Of a DNA stretch of 64,000 nt, positions 34,990-46,429 are shown piece after piece. The notes below the pieces were generated by a model, which did no database searches, was not told the origin of the DNA, and saw only the letters and a list, made by a program, of their open reading frames with translations. The first letter of the stretch is position 1; every line of letters starts with the position of its first letter. The DNA is taken from contig NW_026622963.1 of assembly GCF_023065955.2 (NCBI RefSeq), positions 11,725,001 to 11,789,000 on the forward strand, read 5' to 3'. Origin of the DNA: Ursus arctos. Its lineage: Eukaryota > Chordata > Mammalia > Carnivora > Ursidae. The position numbers and the translations under genes were made by a program.

Positions 34990-37900
34990 CCCATTCATTC
35001 TTTAGCAGGATGCTTTTTAACCTCCTAGTGTTTGAGTTCCTTCCAAATTTCATCTTGTGGTTGAGTTCAAGTTTCAATGTACTGTGGTCTAAAAATATGC
35101 AGGGAATAATCTTAGTCTTTTGGTATCGGGTGAGACCTGATTAGTGACCCAGTGTGTGATCTATTCTGGAGAAGGTTTTATTTGCACTAGAGAAGAATGA
35201 GTATTCTGTTGTTCTAGGATGGAATGTTCTGTATATATCTACAAAGTTTGGTCTAATTTGCCTTTCAAAGCTCTTGTTTCTTTGTTGATCTGCTTAGATG
35301 TTCTGCTCATTGCTGTGAGTGGGGTATTGAAGTGTCCTACTATTAATGTATTATTATAAATATTTTTCTTTATTTTGCTTGTTTATTGGTATATGTTATT
35401 GGCTTCTCCCATGTTTGGAGCATAGATATTTACGATTGTTAGATCTTCTTGTTGGATAGACCCTGTAAGTGTGATAAAATGTTCCTCTGCATCTCTTACT
35501 ATGGTCTTTGGTTTAAAATCGAATTTGTCTGTTATGAGGATTGCTACCCCAGCTTTCTTTTGAGGTCCATTAGCATGGTAAATGGTTCTCTATCCCCTCC
35601 CTTTCAATCTGGAGGTGTGTTTAGGTTCAACATGAGTCTCTTATAGACACCATATGGATGGGTTCTGCTTTTTTATCCAATCTGATACCCTTTGTCTTTT
35701 GATTGGAGCATTCAGCCCATTTCCATTCAGAGTAACTATTGAAAGATATGTATTGAGTGCCATCGTATTGCCTGTAAAGTCCCTGTTTCTGTAGGTTGTC
35801 TCTGTCACTTTCTGATCTATATTACGCTTGGCATCTCTCTTCGCTTTATAGAATCCCCCTTAATATTTCTTGCAGGGATGACTTGGTCATCACATATTCT
35901 TTCAGTTTCTGCCTGTCCTGGAAGTTCGTTATCTCTCCACCCGTTCTGAGTGACAGCCTTGCCGGATAAAGTATTCTTGGCTGCATGTTCTTTTCATTTA
36001 GTACCCTGAATACATCTTGCCAGCCTTTTCTGGCTTTCCAGGTTTCTGTGGATAGGTCTGATGTTACTCTTATGGTCCTTCCTCCATACATAAAGAACCT
36101 CCTCTCCCTAGCTGCTGTCAGGATAGCTTCTTCGGCTCTACGATTTGCAAGCTTCACTATTACATGTTGGGGTGTTGATCTATTTTTATTGATTTTGGGA
36201 TGGGATCTCTTTGCCTCTTGGACAAGAATGCTTGTTTCCTTCCGCAGATTAGGGAAGTTCTCAGCTATAATTTGCTCAAATATACCTTGTAGCCCTCGCT
36301 TTCTCTCCACCCCCTTGGGGATCCTAGTAATTCTGACATTTTAACTTTTCAGGGCATCATTAATCTGTGAAGCCTTTTTCCATAGGCTGTTAGTTATCTT
36401 ACCCTCTTTTCTTCACCTTCCCCCCTTTGCATCAGCCTGTCCTTTACATCACTTATTCTCTGTTCTACCTCATTGACCTTAGCTGTTAAAGCGTCCAGTT
36501 TAGACTGCATCTCATTTATTGCATTTTTAAGTTTATCCTGACTAGATCTCATTTCAGCCCATAGAGGTTCTGTATTGTCACTTATGCTTTTTTCAAGCCT
36601 AGCTATTAACTTTATGATTGCTATCCTGAATTCTATTGCTTACCTCTTACTTAGGTCCATATCAATTAGCTCTGTGGTAGAGAACATTGCCTCGGGTTTT
36701 TTGTTTTTTGGGTTTTGTTTTGTTTTGTTTTGTTTTGTTTTGTTTTGTTTTTGTGAGTTCCTCCTTCTAGTCATTCTCCCCAGAGAACTTTGGGTGGGCA
36801 AATGAACAGAGTCCAAAATATCAACTGCGATCCAAGCAAAATGCACCTTAGAAAAATGCGACGTGGTTGGAAGCCACTTCAGAAAAGCAAACAAAGCCAT
36901 AATGAGACACAAGAATAAAAAATAAAAAAAAATTTTTTTGAAGGGTGGGGAAAAAAGACTATAATCTCTCAGAGTGGACAAAGGAGGGTGATCCACTTGT
37001 TCCTGGATGAATTTTGGTCTGTGTGTTAGAAGACACCACATCCCAAAATTGCGAAGAAAGTAAAACTTCTATCTATATAAGTGTGTGTATATATACGCAC
37101 ACGCACATGCACATATATACAGTTGAATAGAGTGAAAAAAGGACTAAAATGAAGCATATATGTATAAAATGTAGTGAAAAAATACAAGTTAAAAAGTGGC
37201 TATGAAACCTAAGTTTGTATAATAAGAATCTAGATGATGTGGGAAAAAGGTTAAAAAGAGAGAGAGAGAGAGAGAGGGAAAACATAAAAAAAAGAAATAA
37301 AGAAAAGGAGAATTTTATCTGAAAAATAAACGAGTAATGAGGCAACACCTGGAGCTCAATATACTGTTTTCCCCTGGCATTAGAGACTTGTGAGATCCAT
37401 AAGCTTGTCATCCACCTATTCTTCCATTCTGTCTTCTGGGGGAGGGGCCTGCCATGCTGCTTCTCAGGTGTCCATGCCTGGGCGGAGTTGTTCCACTCCC
37501 TGTCAGGGGGATGGGCTCAGTGGAAACTGGTCCTCTCTGTGGCTTTTGTTCCCTGGAGGCTTTCCGGTTCTCTTCATAGGATCAGAGCAAAAATGGCCGT
37601 GCCCAGACCTCTGGCCCAGAGCAGAAAGATCACAGTCCTCCCTCTTTCATTAACCCTCCAGGACAAACAGTCTCCACTTCTGCATGTGTCAAAATCTGCA
37701 GCCTCCTGTGGTGTATGCCCACTGCCCTTTGTGACTCTAAAACTACATGAAGCGTCAGGCTCGTATATGCCCCGACAGCTCCTGGGTCATGGTTGGGTGC
37801 TGCCCTACTGTCCTTTCTGGGCCACTACCACCCCAAGAGCCTTTGCGTGGTCGTGGGCACAGCTGTTTCACTCCTCCCAGGGAATGTTAAATGCCCCCAC

Positions 37901-38461
37901 ACACCACCCCATTCCAGTCCTTTTCAGGCTGCTCAAGCAAAGAGCAATTACTGACTGGCCCAGCTCACAGTTTATGGCAGCCCAAGCTGAGAGCCCCTCC
38001 TGGGCTCGCTGACCATAACCTGCTTCTCCATTCCACTGCTTGGGCACTCTATCAGTTCAGGCACCCCATTCACTCTGTTTTTCCTCGGATCCCAAGACCA
38101 CAGTGCCCCACCTAGAATTTTGTCTTTTTCATTTCCTGAGGCCTTTTTAGAGAAGGATGTCTTTCGCTAGAGATTTCTAAGGGTTCTGAATTTGTGCTCC
38201 AGTATTATATCACTTTCCAGGAGCCAGCTTATGGAGGCTCCCTCCCCCTTCTGTTTATCTTCCGGTATCTCCCCACAGATACACAACTCCGTATGTCCTG
38301 CCTAGCAAAAAGCAGTCGCTTCTCTGTTTTTAGAGTTGCAGATATATAGTCTTACGTCTCAGGCTGATTTTTTGGGTGTTCAAAATGGCTCATGGATATC
38401 CATCTAAATTCAGGGAACGAGGTGAAACAAGGTTCCCTACTCCTTTGCCATCTTGCCTCTA
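34990..38461 (-). mobile_element. Older-subfamily L1, 5' half (5'UTR, ORF1, endonuclease)
   Basis: Minus strand from 38461: leader beginning GAGGCAAGATGGCAAAGGAG, a C/G-rich 5'UTR to about 37050, a broken ORF1 (about 37000-35846; its C-terminal 154 codons are open, 36310-35846, ending SLQEILRGIL), then ORF2 as far as about residue 265 at 34990. ORF1 is clearly diverged from that of the intact L1 (ANRRAEEAILTAARERRFF versus ANMRSKDTVLKAARAKKFL), so this is a different subfamily. Its ORF2 3' half is absent or replaced. Confidence 0.85.
36713..36753. repeat. (TTTTG)n repeat in L1 ORF1
   Basis: Seven or so TTTTG units on the plus strand (CAAAA in ORF1 sense), inserted in the N-terminal part of the decayed ORF1. 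Confidence 0.95.
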
Positions 38462-39020
38462 TCATTTGTTGTGTTTATTCATTTTTCTGTGTCTTCTATT
38501 TTCTCTTCATTTCTTAAATTTTTTTTCATTTGAAATCTTTTAGTCGTTTGACCTAAATTTTGAATTATTAAGATGGCAATTTGTGTCATTTTCTCATGCC
38601 TTCTTCCACTTAAAAATTTTGTTTTAGTTTATTTTGAAATAGAGTATTAGATTTTGATTTTTTTTTTTGGTTTGGCAGGGATATATTTATTTTTTTTATT
38701 TTTTTATTATAATAATATCTTTTATTATATTATGTTAGTTTGTGTTCAGTTAGCCAGCATATAATACATCTTTAGTTTTTGATGTAGTGTTCAATGATTC
38801 ATTAATTGCATGTAATTCTTTGGTGTGTTTTCATCATTTGTACAGTTGCTTAATTTTAGTTAATTTTTTTATTTTAATAGTTTTGGCTATTGACCTTGAT
38901 ACTTTTTTGTGGAATTAGTTTTATAAGGCCTTTAGAATGAACTGTGAATCAGAGTAGCTATTAAATTATCTGGAGCTCCTTTTCTATTATTTTTGTGTAA
39001 CATACGGTAACTTGCTTGAG
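38462..39020 (-). other. Short intron stretch with an L1 3' end
   Basis: 38690-38812 is a reverse-orientation L1 3' end ('catctttagtttttgatgta', 'gttcaatgattcattaattg'). The remainder is AT-rich unique sequence with no gene. Confidence 0.65.
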
Positions 39021-39025
39021 ATTTT

Positions 39026-39211
39026 TTTTTTAAGATTTTATTTATTTGTGAGGGAGAGAAAGAGCGTAAGAAGGGGGATCGGCATAGGGAGAAGGAGAAG
39101 CAGGCTCCCCAATGACTAGGGAGCCCGATGTGGGGCTCGATCCCAGGACCCCTGAGATCATGACCTGAGCTGAAAGCAGACACTTAACCAACTGAGCCAC
39201 CCAGGCACCCT
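39026..39211 (-). mobile_element. Carnivore SINE
   Basis: Reverse orientation: 'aagattttatttatttgtga' tail first, 'ggggctcgatcccaggaccc', then 'ctgagccacccaggcaccct' head. No clear duplication found, so older. Confidence 0.92.
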
Positions 39212-39378
39212 GCAATTTCTTGATTCTGTTTCATTGCTCTCCTTTTATCATGTCATTTTCCCATTTTTTCATTGTCATCTCTACATTGTTCAATTAAATT
39301 CCTTTTGTGTCAGTTTCTTCCGTGGATCAGTTTTGAGAGTTCATAAGGGACTAGCCTTCACCAGATTGTTCAGTCTTT

Positions 39379-39567
39379 TTTGTTTTTTTTTAAAGAAAGA
39401 TTTTATTTATTTATTTGAGAGACAGAATGAGAGAGAGAGCATGAGAAGGGAGGGCATTAGAGGGAGAAGCTGAACAGGGAGCCCGATGCAGGACTTGATG
39501 ACAGGACTCCAAGATCACGACCTGAGCCGAAGATAGTCAGTTAACCAACTGAGTCGGCCAGGCTCCG
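39379..39567 (-). mobile_element. Carnivore SINE (diverged)
   Basis: Reverse orientation: 'gattttatttatttatttga' tail, GA-rich body, 'gatcacgacctgagccgaag', eroded head 'gagtcggccaggctccg'. Flanks agattgttcagtcttt (39363-39378) and aaattattcagtcttt (from 39568) form an imperfect duplication. Confidence 0.9.
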
Positions 39568-39584
39568 CAAATTATTCAGTCTTT

Positions 39585-40698
39585 AATTCAGCTACGTTTC
39601 ATTCACCTGCCACCACAATGGGTAAATTTTTCTCCATTTTAAATGCAGTTCTCAAATTGGCCTATTGAATTCTCCAGTGAAAAATGCTTCCTTTCCTAGA
39701 GTTCTGATCTGAAGTTCATTATTCATTCTTTTGTTTCCCTTCAATTTCTTCTTCAAAGACACTGAAGCCCTACTGATGTCTTGGTAATTTGACCTCACCT
39801 ACTTCTGTTTGGGGGTTAGGAGGATACATTGTCACCTTGTTTTATTGTAAATATTTTTCTATGGGTTTTGGTTTTGGTATGTAATTGCTCTTTCTGTTCT
39901 GTATAATTTTAGAATCTGAATCTTTGCTGCCACTGCCTTCTTATATTCACAGTCTTCTGTTGGAAGCATTTTAATGACTAATACTTCCTCATGGAAATAT
40001 AACATAATTTCCTCAACCACTCCTTAATGTTGAAAAACCTTTATATATGCTTTCCATCTTCAGAAGCCATCTCAAAACCTTCCTGTATAAGGTCTTCATA
40101 GTTTTAATGGGAAAATGACTACTAATTATTCTCTGTCATATCGAACAATGTGTTTCTTTTATTACCCAGAACCAATCTGTTTCCTACAGAAACTAAAATG
40201 TAATGCAAACCACCAAAAGGAAATATATAAAAAGTTGAAATGTGTTTATAGAAAACTAGACAAAAGACACATTTTAAGTCACAGAGGACAAAATACAATA
40301 TGTTATGGTCTAACATACTAACACCAGTATTTCAGCCAACAGATTGACAGATTTATAAACAAAATAGAAATACTAGGTACTGGCAAATCACTTGTTGAGA
40401 TATAAATTAATTCCTATTTTGGTTGTTCAGTTTGGGAGCACTTAATGAAAATCCTTAAAAATACATGTAATCTGCAATGCAGTAATTTCAGTTCCATGAT
40501 TTGATCATAAGGGAAAAGTAGATTATGTGTTTAAAATTTTAACTATAGGAATATTTGTTGCACTGATATTTATAATATTGAAAGTAAAAATTATCCAAAT
40601 ATCTAAAAATAAAGCATTTAGTAAAATTAGGCATATTCATGAAATGGAATACCTTAAGCCACTGGATTATGTTGTAGAATATTATTTAATGGTATGAA
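39585..40698. other. Intron, unique sequence
   Basis: Frames at 40115-40321 (+) and its antisense show no family resemblance or splice borders. No gene supported. Confidence 0.45.
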
Positions 40699-40710
40699 TA
40701 TATTTGCAGG

Positions 40711-40912
40711 GTTTTTTTTTACGATTTTATTTATTTATTAGAGAGAGAGAGAGAGTGATCACAAGCCGGGGGTGGGGTAGCGGGAGGGGCAGAGGGAGAA
40801 GCAGGCTCCGTGCTGAGCAGGGAACCTGATGCAGGGCTGGATTCCAGGACTCTGGGATCATGACCCAAGCTGAAGGCAGATGTTTAATCAACGAAGCCAC
40901 TGAGGCACCCCT
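40711..40912 (-). mobile_element. Carnivore SINE
   Basis: Reverse orientation with 'acgattttatttatttatta', GA repeat, 'gggatcatgacccaagctga' and head 'gaagccactgaggcacccc'. Flanks tatatttgcagg (40699-40710) and tgtatttgcaatg (40913 on) are an imperfect duplication. Confidence 0.92.
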
Positions 40913-40924
40913 GTATTTGCAATG

Positions 40925-41504
40925 TTAAATGTAAAAGCAGTTTATAAAATATCATAAATGGTGTATCCCACTTTTACAAAAATGTATGTGCAAAAAAATG
41001 TCTGGAAGGATGTACTCAAATTATTAATTTTAGGTGTTAGTATTACAGATTTTTATTTTGTCTTTTGAAATTTTTGTTTCTTAATTTTATTTATATTTTC
41101 TACAATTAACCCTTACTGATTTTGTATTAAGAAAGAACTTACTATTAAAGTAGTCAAACAAAATATAAATTTATATTCTCATTCGTTTATAGTTTTGAGA
41201 TTTTTTAAAATGTTATTATTAATGTGAGTACATAATGCATGTGTGTTGTGTATGTAAATGAATTGTTCTTTAAAAAAATAACGATTTTGATAGTTCTGGA
41301 TAGAGTCCCAAATTTGTTTTATATAAAGTCTGCATTTATGTATAAGGATCCTAAGTGGATTCCATTAGATACCTAAATGACATTTATGTATAGCTGAAAA
41401 TAGTATAATTGGAGCGTTCATAAAATTGAAGATGTCGTTTAGAATACTACTTTTCCTTTGTGCAGAAGTAGAAATTTACATGTGAGAGACTTAGTCTACA
41501 TGAG
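40925..41504. other. Intron, unique AT-rich sequence
   Basis: Nothing recognised. Confidence 0.4.
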
Positions 41505-41740
41505 CCATGTTAGGTGGAGGGAATATAGAGTACCAGAAAAGCTTGGTCTTGTGAAGTCAGGCAATTGTGGTTTTGACCTTAAGCTTCGTGACTGTGGACA
41601 TAATACCAAACCTCTATGAGCCATTGTTAGCATCTTAAAAATTTAAACATATTGCCACCTATTCTGTGGGGTTAAGATTATGGGAAATAATGTACACAAT
41701 TTAGCCCTTTGCTGATCACATATTAAATATTCAAAAAATG
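41505..41740 (+). repeat. Probable MIR (ancient SINE)
   Basis: Diverged match in order to MIR landmarks: 'gtcaggcaattgtggttttg', 'cgtgactgtggaca', 'aaacctctatgagcc', 'ggggttaagattatgggaaa' and a 'ttgctgatcacatattaaat' tail. Confidence 0.6.
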
Positions 41741-42265
41741 GTAACATGGGTGGTGATTTCATATATGACTTGCATCGTACAATGTATCCTTAGGAAATAT
41801 GGTAAGAGGATTATCTTTATTTGTATTATTGCTTTCTTTTGATGTGAGTCCTGGGTTTTTTTTTTCTAGTTGGATTTGAAATAAAGGTGTCTTTCCATAT
41901 AATGGGCCTAGCTTATCAAAGAAGATAATTGCTTAGCTTTTGAGAGAGTATTTTCTTCCTTTGGCTATTGAGTTTTTGGTTTATTTTTATTTTTTTGGTA
42001 CTTTATGATTTGGAAACTTTCATAATGAGTACAATTCTTTGGCCCAAACCTACTTTCCCGTCATATTGCTAAGGTAGAAGCCAAGAGTATAGACACCCTA
42101 ATCATACTGTCTGATTTAAATTTAGGCTTTATCACTTTACTCTCTGCAAATGTTGTTCAGTCATGATTTTTACATTCTAACTTTCGGCAAGTAATTCGAC
42201 TTTTTGTGTTTGTTCTCATAGTTTAAATGGGAACAATAAAAATACATATCTTCTAAGTATGTTCT

Positions 42266-42341
42266 TTTTAAAAATTTTTTTTATTATGTTATATTAGTCA
42301 CCATATAGTACATCATTAGTTTTTGATGTAGTGTTCCATGA
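42266..42341 (-). mobile_element. 76-bp L1 3'-end insertion
   Basis: Only the last ~76 bp of an L1 ('attagtcaccatatagtaca', 'tagtttttgatgtagtgttc'), with an A/T tail, flanked by perfect 15-bp duplications ttctaagtatgttct at 42251-42265 and 42342-42356. One of the most strongly 5'-truncated insertions one can still recognise. Confidence 0.93.
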
Positions 42342-42434
42342 TTCTAAGTATGTTCTAAGTATAGTTTAAAGGACTAAATGAGTGATTATACGTAAAGTAC
42401 TAAGTTTAGTAATAAGCCTTCATAAATACCTTTG

Positions 42435-42800
42435 TGTGTTTTTTAAATTGAGATATAATTGACATATAGCATTGTATTAGTTTTAGGTGTACAACATAAT
42501 GTTTGAAATGTGTATGTGTATATATATGTATTATGTATATATACATATATATGTAGTGAAATAATTATCACAGCTAATTTAGTTAACATCCATTACCACA
42601 TATAGTTACAATTTCTTTCTCGTGATGAGAATTTTTATGATCTAATCTCTTAGAAACTTTCAAACATATAATACAGTATTGTTAACTGTAGTCACCATGC
42701 TGTACATTACACCCCCAAGATTTATTTATTTTACTCAAAGTCTGCACCTTTTGAGCATCTTCACTCATTTGACCATAAATACTGTTATTAGTTCCTACTA
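42435..42800 (-). mobile_element. Old L1 3'UTR fragment
   Basis: Reverse-orientation L1 end ('gagatataattgacatatag', 'ttaggtgtacaacataatgt', 'atgctgtacattacaccccc') with an internal TATG/TATA simple patch at 42512-42556. Confidence 0.75.
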
Positions 42801-42829
42801 TATTGTTTTTTTCTCATTTATTCATTTAT

Positions 42830-43810
42830 TTAATACATACTTATTGATTGCCTACCATATGCCAGGCATAGTACCAGATACAGAAACATCAGTGAGCAAA
42901 ACAAAGTTATTGCCTTCATGAAACATATATTCTAGTGCAGGAGATTGCAAATGAATATTTGATGTTAGGCAAGTCCTATGAAGAAAAATAAACAGAATAA
43001 AGAGATGGCAGATAGTAAAGGGTGTTACTTAAGTTTGGGTATTCATTTTAGCTGAGGCCATGCAAATATCTGAAAGAAGAATATTCTTGGCTAAGGGAAC
43101 AACATATATAGATTCGTGAGGCAGTAACAATCCTGAAGAGTATGAGGAACAACATCCACGCGACTGTGGATGTAGTACAGTGAAAAAAGGAGAGAGTACT
43201 ATAAGATGAGGTCAGAGAGGTCAGTGATATAGAGCTTGGTAGGCCATTGTAAGGACTTTGGATTTTACTTAAATGTGCTGAGAAGGCAAGATTTTAATAA
43301 GAATGACGTGTTGTGATATTTTAAAAATATCACTGCTTTTGTAACGAGAAGACTTGAGAGTCTAATTAATAAGAAGCTATTGCAGTTGTACAGATAAGAG
43401 TTGATGGTGGTGGTGGGGAGAAGTGATTCGATTTGGGATGAATTTTGGGATATATTTGGAAGTAGAGCTCTTAGGATTTGCTGATGTATTTATGAGAAGT
43501 TGTGTGAATGATAGTACCGTTTACTGAAATCGGAAACACTGTGGGAAGAGTATGTATATGGGGAGCATAAGTGTTTTGTTATGGACTGTTACTTGGAAAT
43601 GATTATGATGGAAATACTCCATCTAAGTGGAGATCTTTTGACTGTTTGATGTAGGAGTGGAGTTCAGAGGAGAGGTCAAGGCTAGAAATAAAAATTTGAG
43701 AATTGCCTTTGTATAAATAATATTTCAAGTCATTGCATTTAATGAGTGAGTTTTGGATAGAGAAGAATAGCTCTGGGGTACTCCATTTATTGGTTAAGCA
43801 GAGCAAAAGG
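42830..43810 (+). repeat. Ancient mammalian interspersed repeat, family unassigned
   Basis: A diverged copy of a widespread repeat recognisable by ordered phrases: 'accatatgccaggcatagta', 'agatgaggtcagagaggtca', 'taggccattgtaaggacttt', 'gaagctattgcagttgtaca', 'gtggagttcagaggagaggt'. The same family occurs in reverse at 46.43-46.80 kb. I do not name the family from memory. Confidence 0.6.
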
Positions 43811-44738
43811 ATCCAGTAAAGAAGACTTAGAAGGTGCGGCTGGTGGGTTAGGAGGATAGTGTAATGTCTGGAAACCCAGTGAAAAAAAGTGTCAGGAAAG
43901 AGGAAGTGATCTATAGGGTGTTAGAAATTTGAGGGGAAAATCCTAAATAATTTCTAGAAAGAGTATGTGGAGAAAATAGTTTAAGTTTCCTTGATTGCCT
44001 GGCAATACTAGAGGCCATTTGAGTTGTAATGTCATAAATTTAATGTGAGAGTAGTCAACACAGTTCATAATTATAGCCACTTGGATCTGCCGAGGTATGT
44101 GTACAGAGTAGGGTGAGAGTTGGTTTAGAGTTTAGATTTTGCCATGCAAGCATGAATAAAGAAGAGGGGGGAAGGGAATGTACATGCTGTGCACGTGCAA
44201 GGAAGTGATTATAGTGAGGGCTGTAAAATCTAACATTGATAAGGAGGGACGTAGGGCCAGACTCTGCATGCTCCAGCCAAACCAGGTCTCTGTGGCCAAT
44301 AACCACATTCTGTTTTCATCTCTTCTTGTGTTTTTTGAGATGCCCTTTTTACGTTTCCTTTTTGCCACCTTTCCTAACTCCCAGGCCAAACAAACACACA
44401 AATATCCAATATCCATATGTTCAAGTTCAGTCCATCCTTCAAGAGATAGCAGACATGGTACTTCCTTCTTGAAGCCTTTCCTCCTCACCCCCACTGAACA
44501 GTGCTTTTGTTTCCCTTTTGAACTCCTATAGCACTCTAACTTTTTAATTGGCACTTATTGGTTGATATTGTAGATTTGTGTGTGTGTGTGTGTGTGTGTG
44601 TGCGTATACATATATATGTATGTGTATATATATATATTTTTTTAAACCTCTCTTTCTACACTGTGTGGTTGTGAGGCACAGGGATATGTCCTTGTATCCT
44701 TAGCATGTATCATAATTGATATGCAGCAAAGGTTTGAG
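43811..44738. other. Intron, mostly unique
   Basis: Contains a (TG)n(TA)n tract at 44577-44640. Overlapping frames at 44132-44554 on both strands have no family resemblance; not called as genes. 44690-44740 resembles the tail of an L2/MIR-type repeat. Confidence 0.5.
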
Positions 44739-44752
44739 AAGTCAATGAAATC

Positions 44753-44872
44753 CTTTTTTAAATTTAAATTCAGTTAGCCAACTTATAGTACATCATTAGT
44801 TTCAGATGTAGTGATCAGTAATATGTCAGTTTCATATAACACCCAGTGCTCATCACATCACGTGCCTTCCTT
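44753..44872 (-). mobile_element. Short L1 3'-end insertion near the SCAPER exon
   Basis: About 120 bp of reverse-orientation L1 3'UTR ('catcattagtttcagatgta', 'taacacccagtgctcatcac'). Flanked by perfect 14-bp duplications aagtcaatgaaatc at 44739-44752 and 44873-44886. Lies 185 bp upstream of the exon. Confidence 0.9.
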
Positions 44873-45056
44873 AAGTCAATGAAATCTTAAATAAAACAAT
44901 TTCTTCGGTGTTTTCCAAAGCAATTGTGAAAACCAGAATTTCATAAAGGTTCCTTTTACTTCATCTATATACTCTTTTATACTCACTACAGTCTGTAGCA
45001 GTGCTATGTTATTTTTTAACCAGCATCATCATCATCGTTATTTATTTATCTTACAG

Positions 45057-45193
45057 GAGCATCTTTCTTTAAAGAAGTATATTATTGACATTGTGGTTGA
45101 AAGTGCAGCTCTACCAGAGCCTTTGAAAGATGGAGAAGAGCGGCAGAAAAATAAAAAAAAAGCCAAAAAGATAAAAGCCCGGATGAACTCCAG
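45057..45193 (+). CDS. SCAPER: SCAPER internal coding exon (137 bp)
   Basis: The peptide runs from EHLSLKKYIIDIVVES through a very basic stretch (KNKKKAKKIKARMN) and matches what I remember of the region just after the C2H2 zinc finger of SCAPER, an ER-associated cyclin A-binding protein. The exon is preceded by a pyrimidine-rich tract ending TTATCTTACAG and followed by AG|GTACCATAAA. It therefore begins in phase 0 (GAG codon) and ends after two bases of an AG|G arginine codon. The 5' splice site is weaker than consensus beyond GT. The reading frame runs through into the intron for a few codons, so the ORF alone overstates the exon. I found no other SCAPER exon in the window, in keeping with a gene known to have very large introns. 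The assignment rests on recalled protein similarity; the splice signals and open frame are visible directly. Confidence 0.88.
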
Positions 45194-46429
45194 GTACCAT
45201 AAATATCCTTAAAAACAAGACAAAACAAAAACTGTTAGTGATATATCCTTTTTAATGTAAATCTAAGGAAGACCCTCTGCCTTGCACAAAAGTTTAAACT
45301 TGTTTGCTTTAAGATAGCCTTGAAAATAATACTGATGAGCCTAATTTATAGCCACTTTCTTTGATTGAGAAAGAAAACTGCATATCGATCTAAAGCCCTT
45401 GCTTTCACCTGTTAAGAGCTCTTCTTATAATTGGATGCCAAAGCCTTGCCAAACTTGTGCCTCCTCCAGCATACAGTAGTATGTTTAAGTATGTGTAAAC
45501 TAAGCCTATTTTTCTTTCCAACTATTGATTTTTAAATGAGGTATCAAAGAAAATCAATAGCAATCAACAAATAGAAGTCTGCTGGCTGTAGTGTCAAATC
45601 CCATGACTAGGTTTAATCAATTTGGTTGCCTGTCACAACAAGAAAAAGTTCAAGAAATATCTTGAAATGGAAAGTGAGTTGTCAGACCTGTAGTTTATCA
45701 TCAGCCTCCAAAGTAACATCTGAGGATCAGACAGCTGTGTAGTACATCATTACCTCACATGCCTTGAGCATCACCTGATGACTGATGAGGCTTATTCATG
45801 ACACAAGTGTAGTTCCTCTGTAGAAGATAATTTTTGCTGTTTGAGGGAAGATAATCTAAATATGTTGTTTTACCTTTATTACCAAATGTTGTGAAAGTTG
45901 GAGAAGTTGACCCATGGGATTATAGAAATATGGTTCTAGAAGGTGAATAGTGGTTATCGCTCTCTAGTTTCCAATTTCAGAATGGAAGTAAAGGTGTCCG
46001 TTTCATCTTCCAGAATCAGTGAAAACAAAGAATAAAAAAGGCTTTTTTGATTGTATTTTCTTAGATTCCTCTAAGTTTCTAAAAATAGTTTTACAGTATA
46101 CCTGAAGGTATTACTGACCTTCATTTCTAGTTTATGCTAACAACTTGCTGACTTCCTGACACTGAAATGCTGTACAGCCCATTTTTGTGAGTTCTTTTTT
46201 CCCTCTATACGTATTCCCTTGCTAAGCTTCCCCAGTCCTGTGTCTCTAAATATCCTCTACTTAGTGATGATCACCAATTTAATATCTTCAATTTTACTCA
46301 AACACAAGCTCCTGTTGTTCTCTCCCTCACCCCACTCTCCAAAACCCCTTTGTCCCATAGTCTTCTCTGTCTCAGTAAATGGATACTCTATTCTAGCTTT
46401 GTATGCCAAAAACCCTTGAGGTCATCCTT
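45194..46429. other. Intron immediately after the SCAPER exon
   Basis: Begins with the 5' splice site GTACCATAAA. Unique sequence; no further exon, ORF or recognised repeat. Confidence 0.6.

Noticed and set aside
34355..35005. Plus-strand ORFs of 61 and 150 codons
   Set aside because: They are L1 ORF2 fragments in the inverted arm of a rearranged L1, not a separate gene.
37390..38115. ORFs of 87, 174 and 74 codons in a GC-rich patch
   Set aside because: The patch is the leader of a reverse-oriented older L1; low-complexity, proline/serine-rich shadow frames.
44132..44554. Overlapping ORFs on both strands (140 and 117 codons)
   Set aside because: No recognisable family, no splice borders, and openness on both strands argues for chance.
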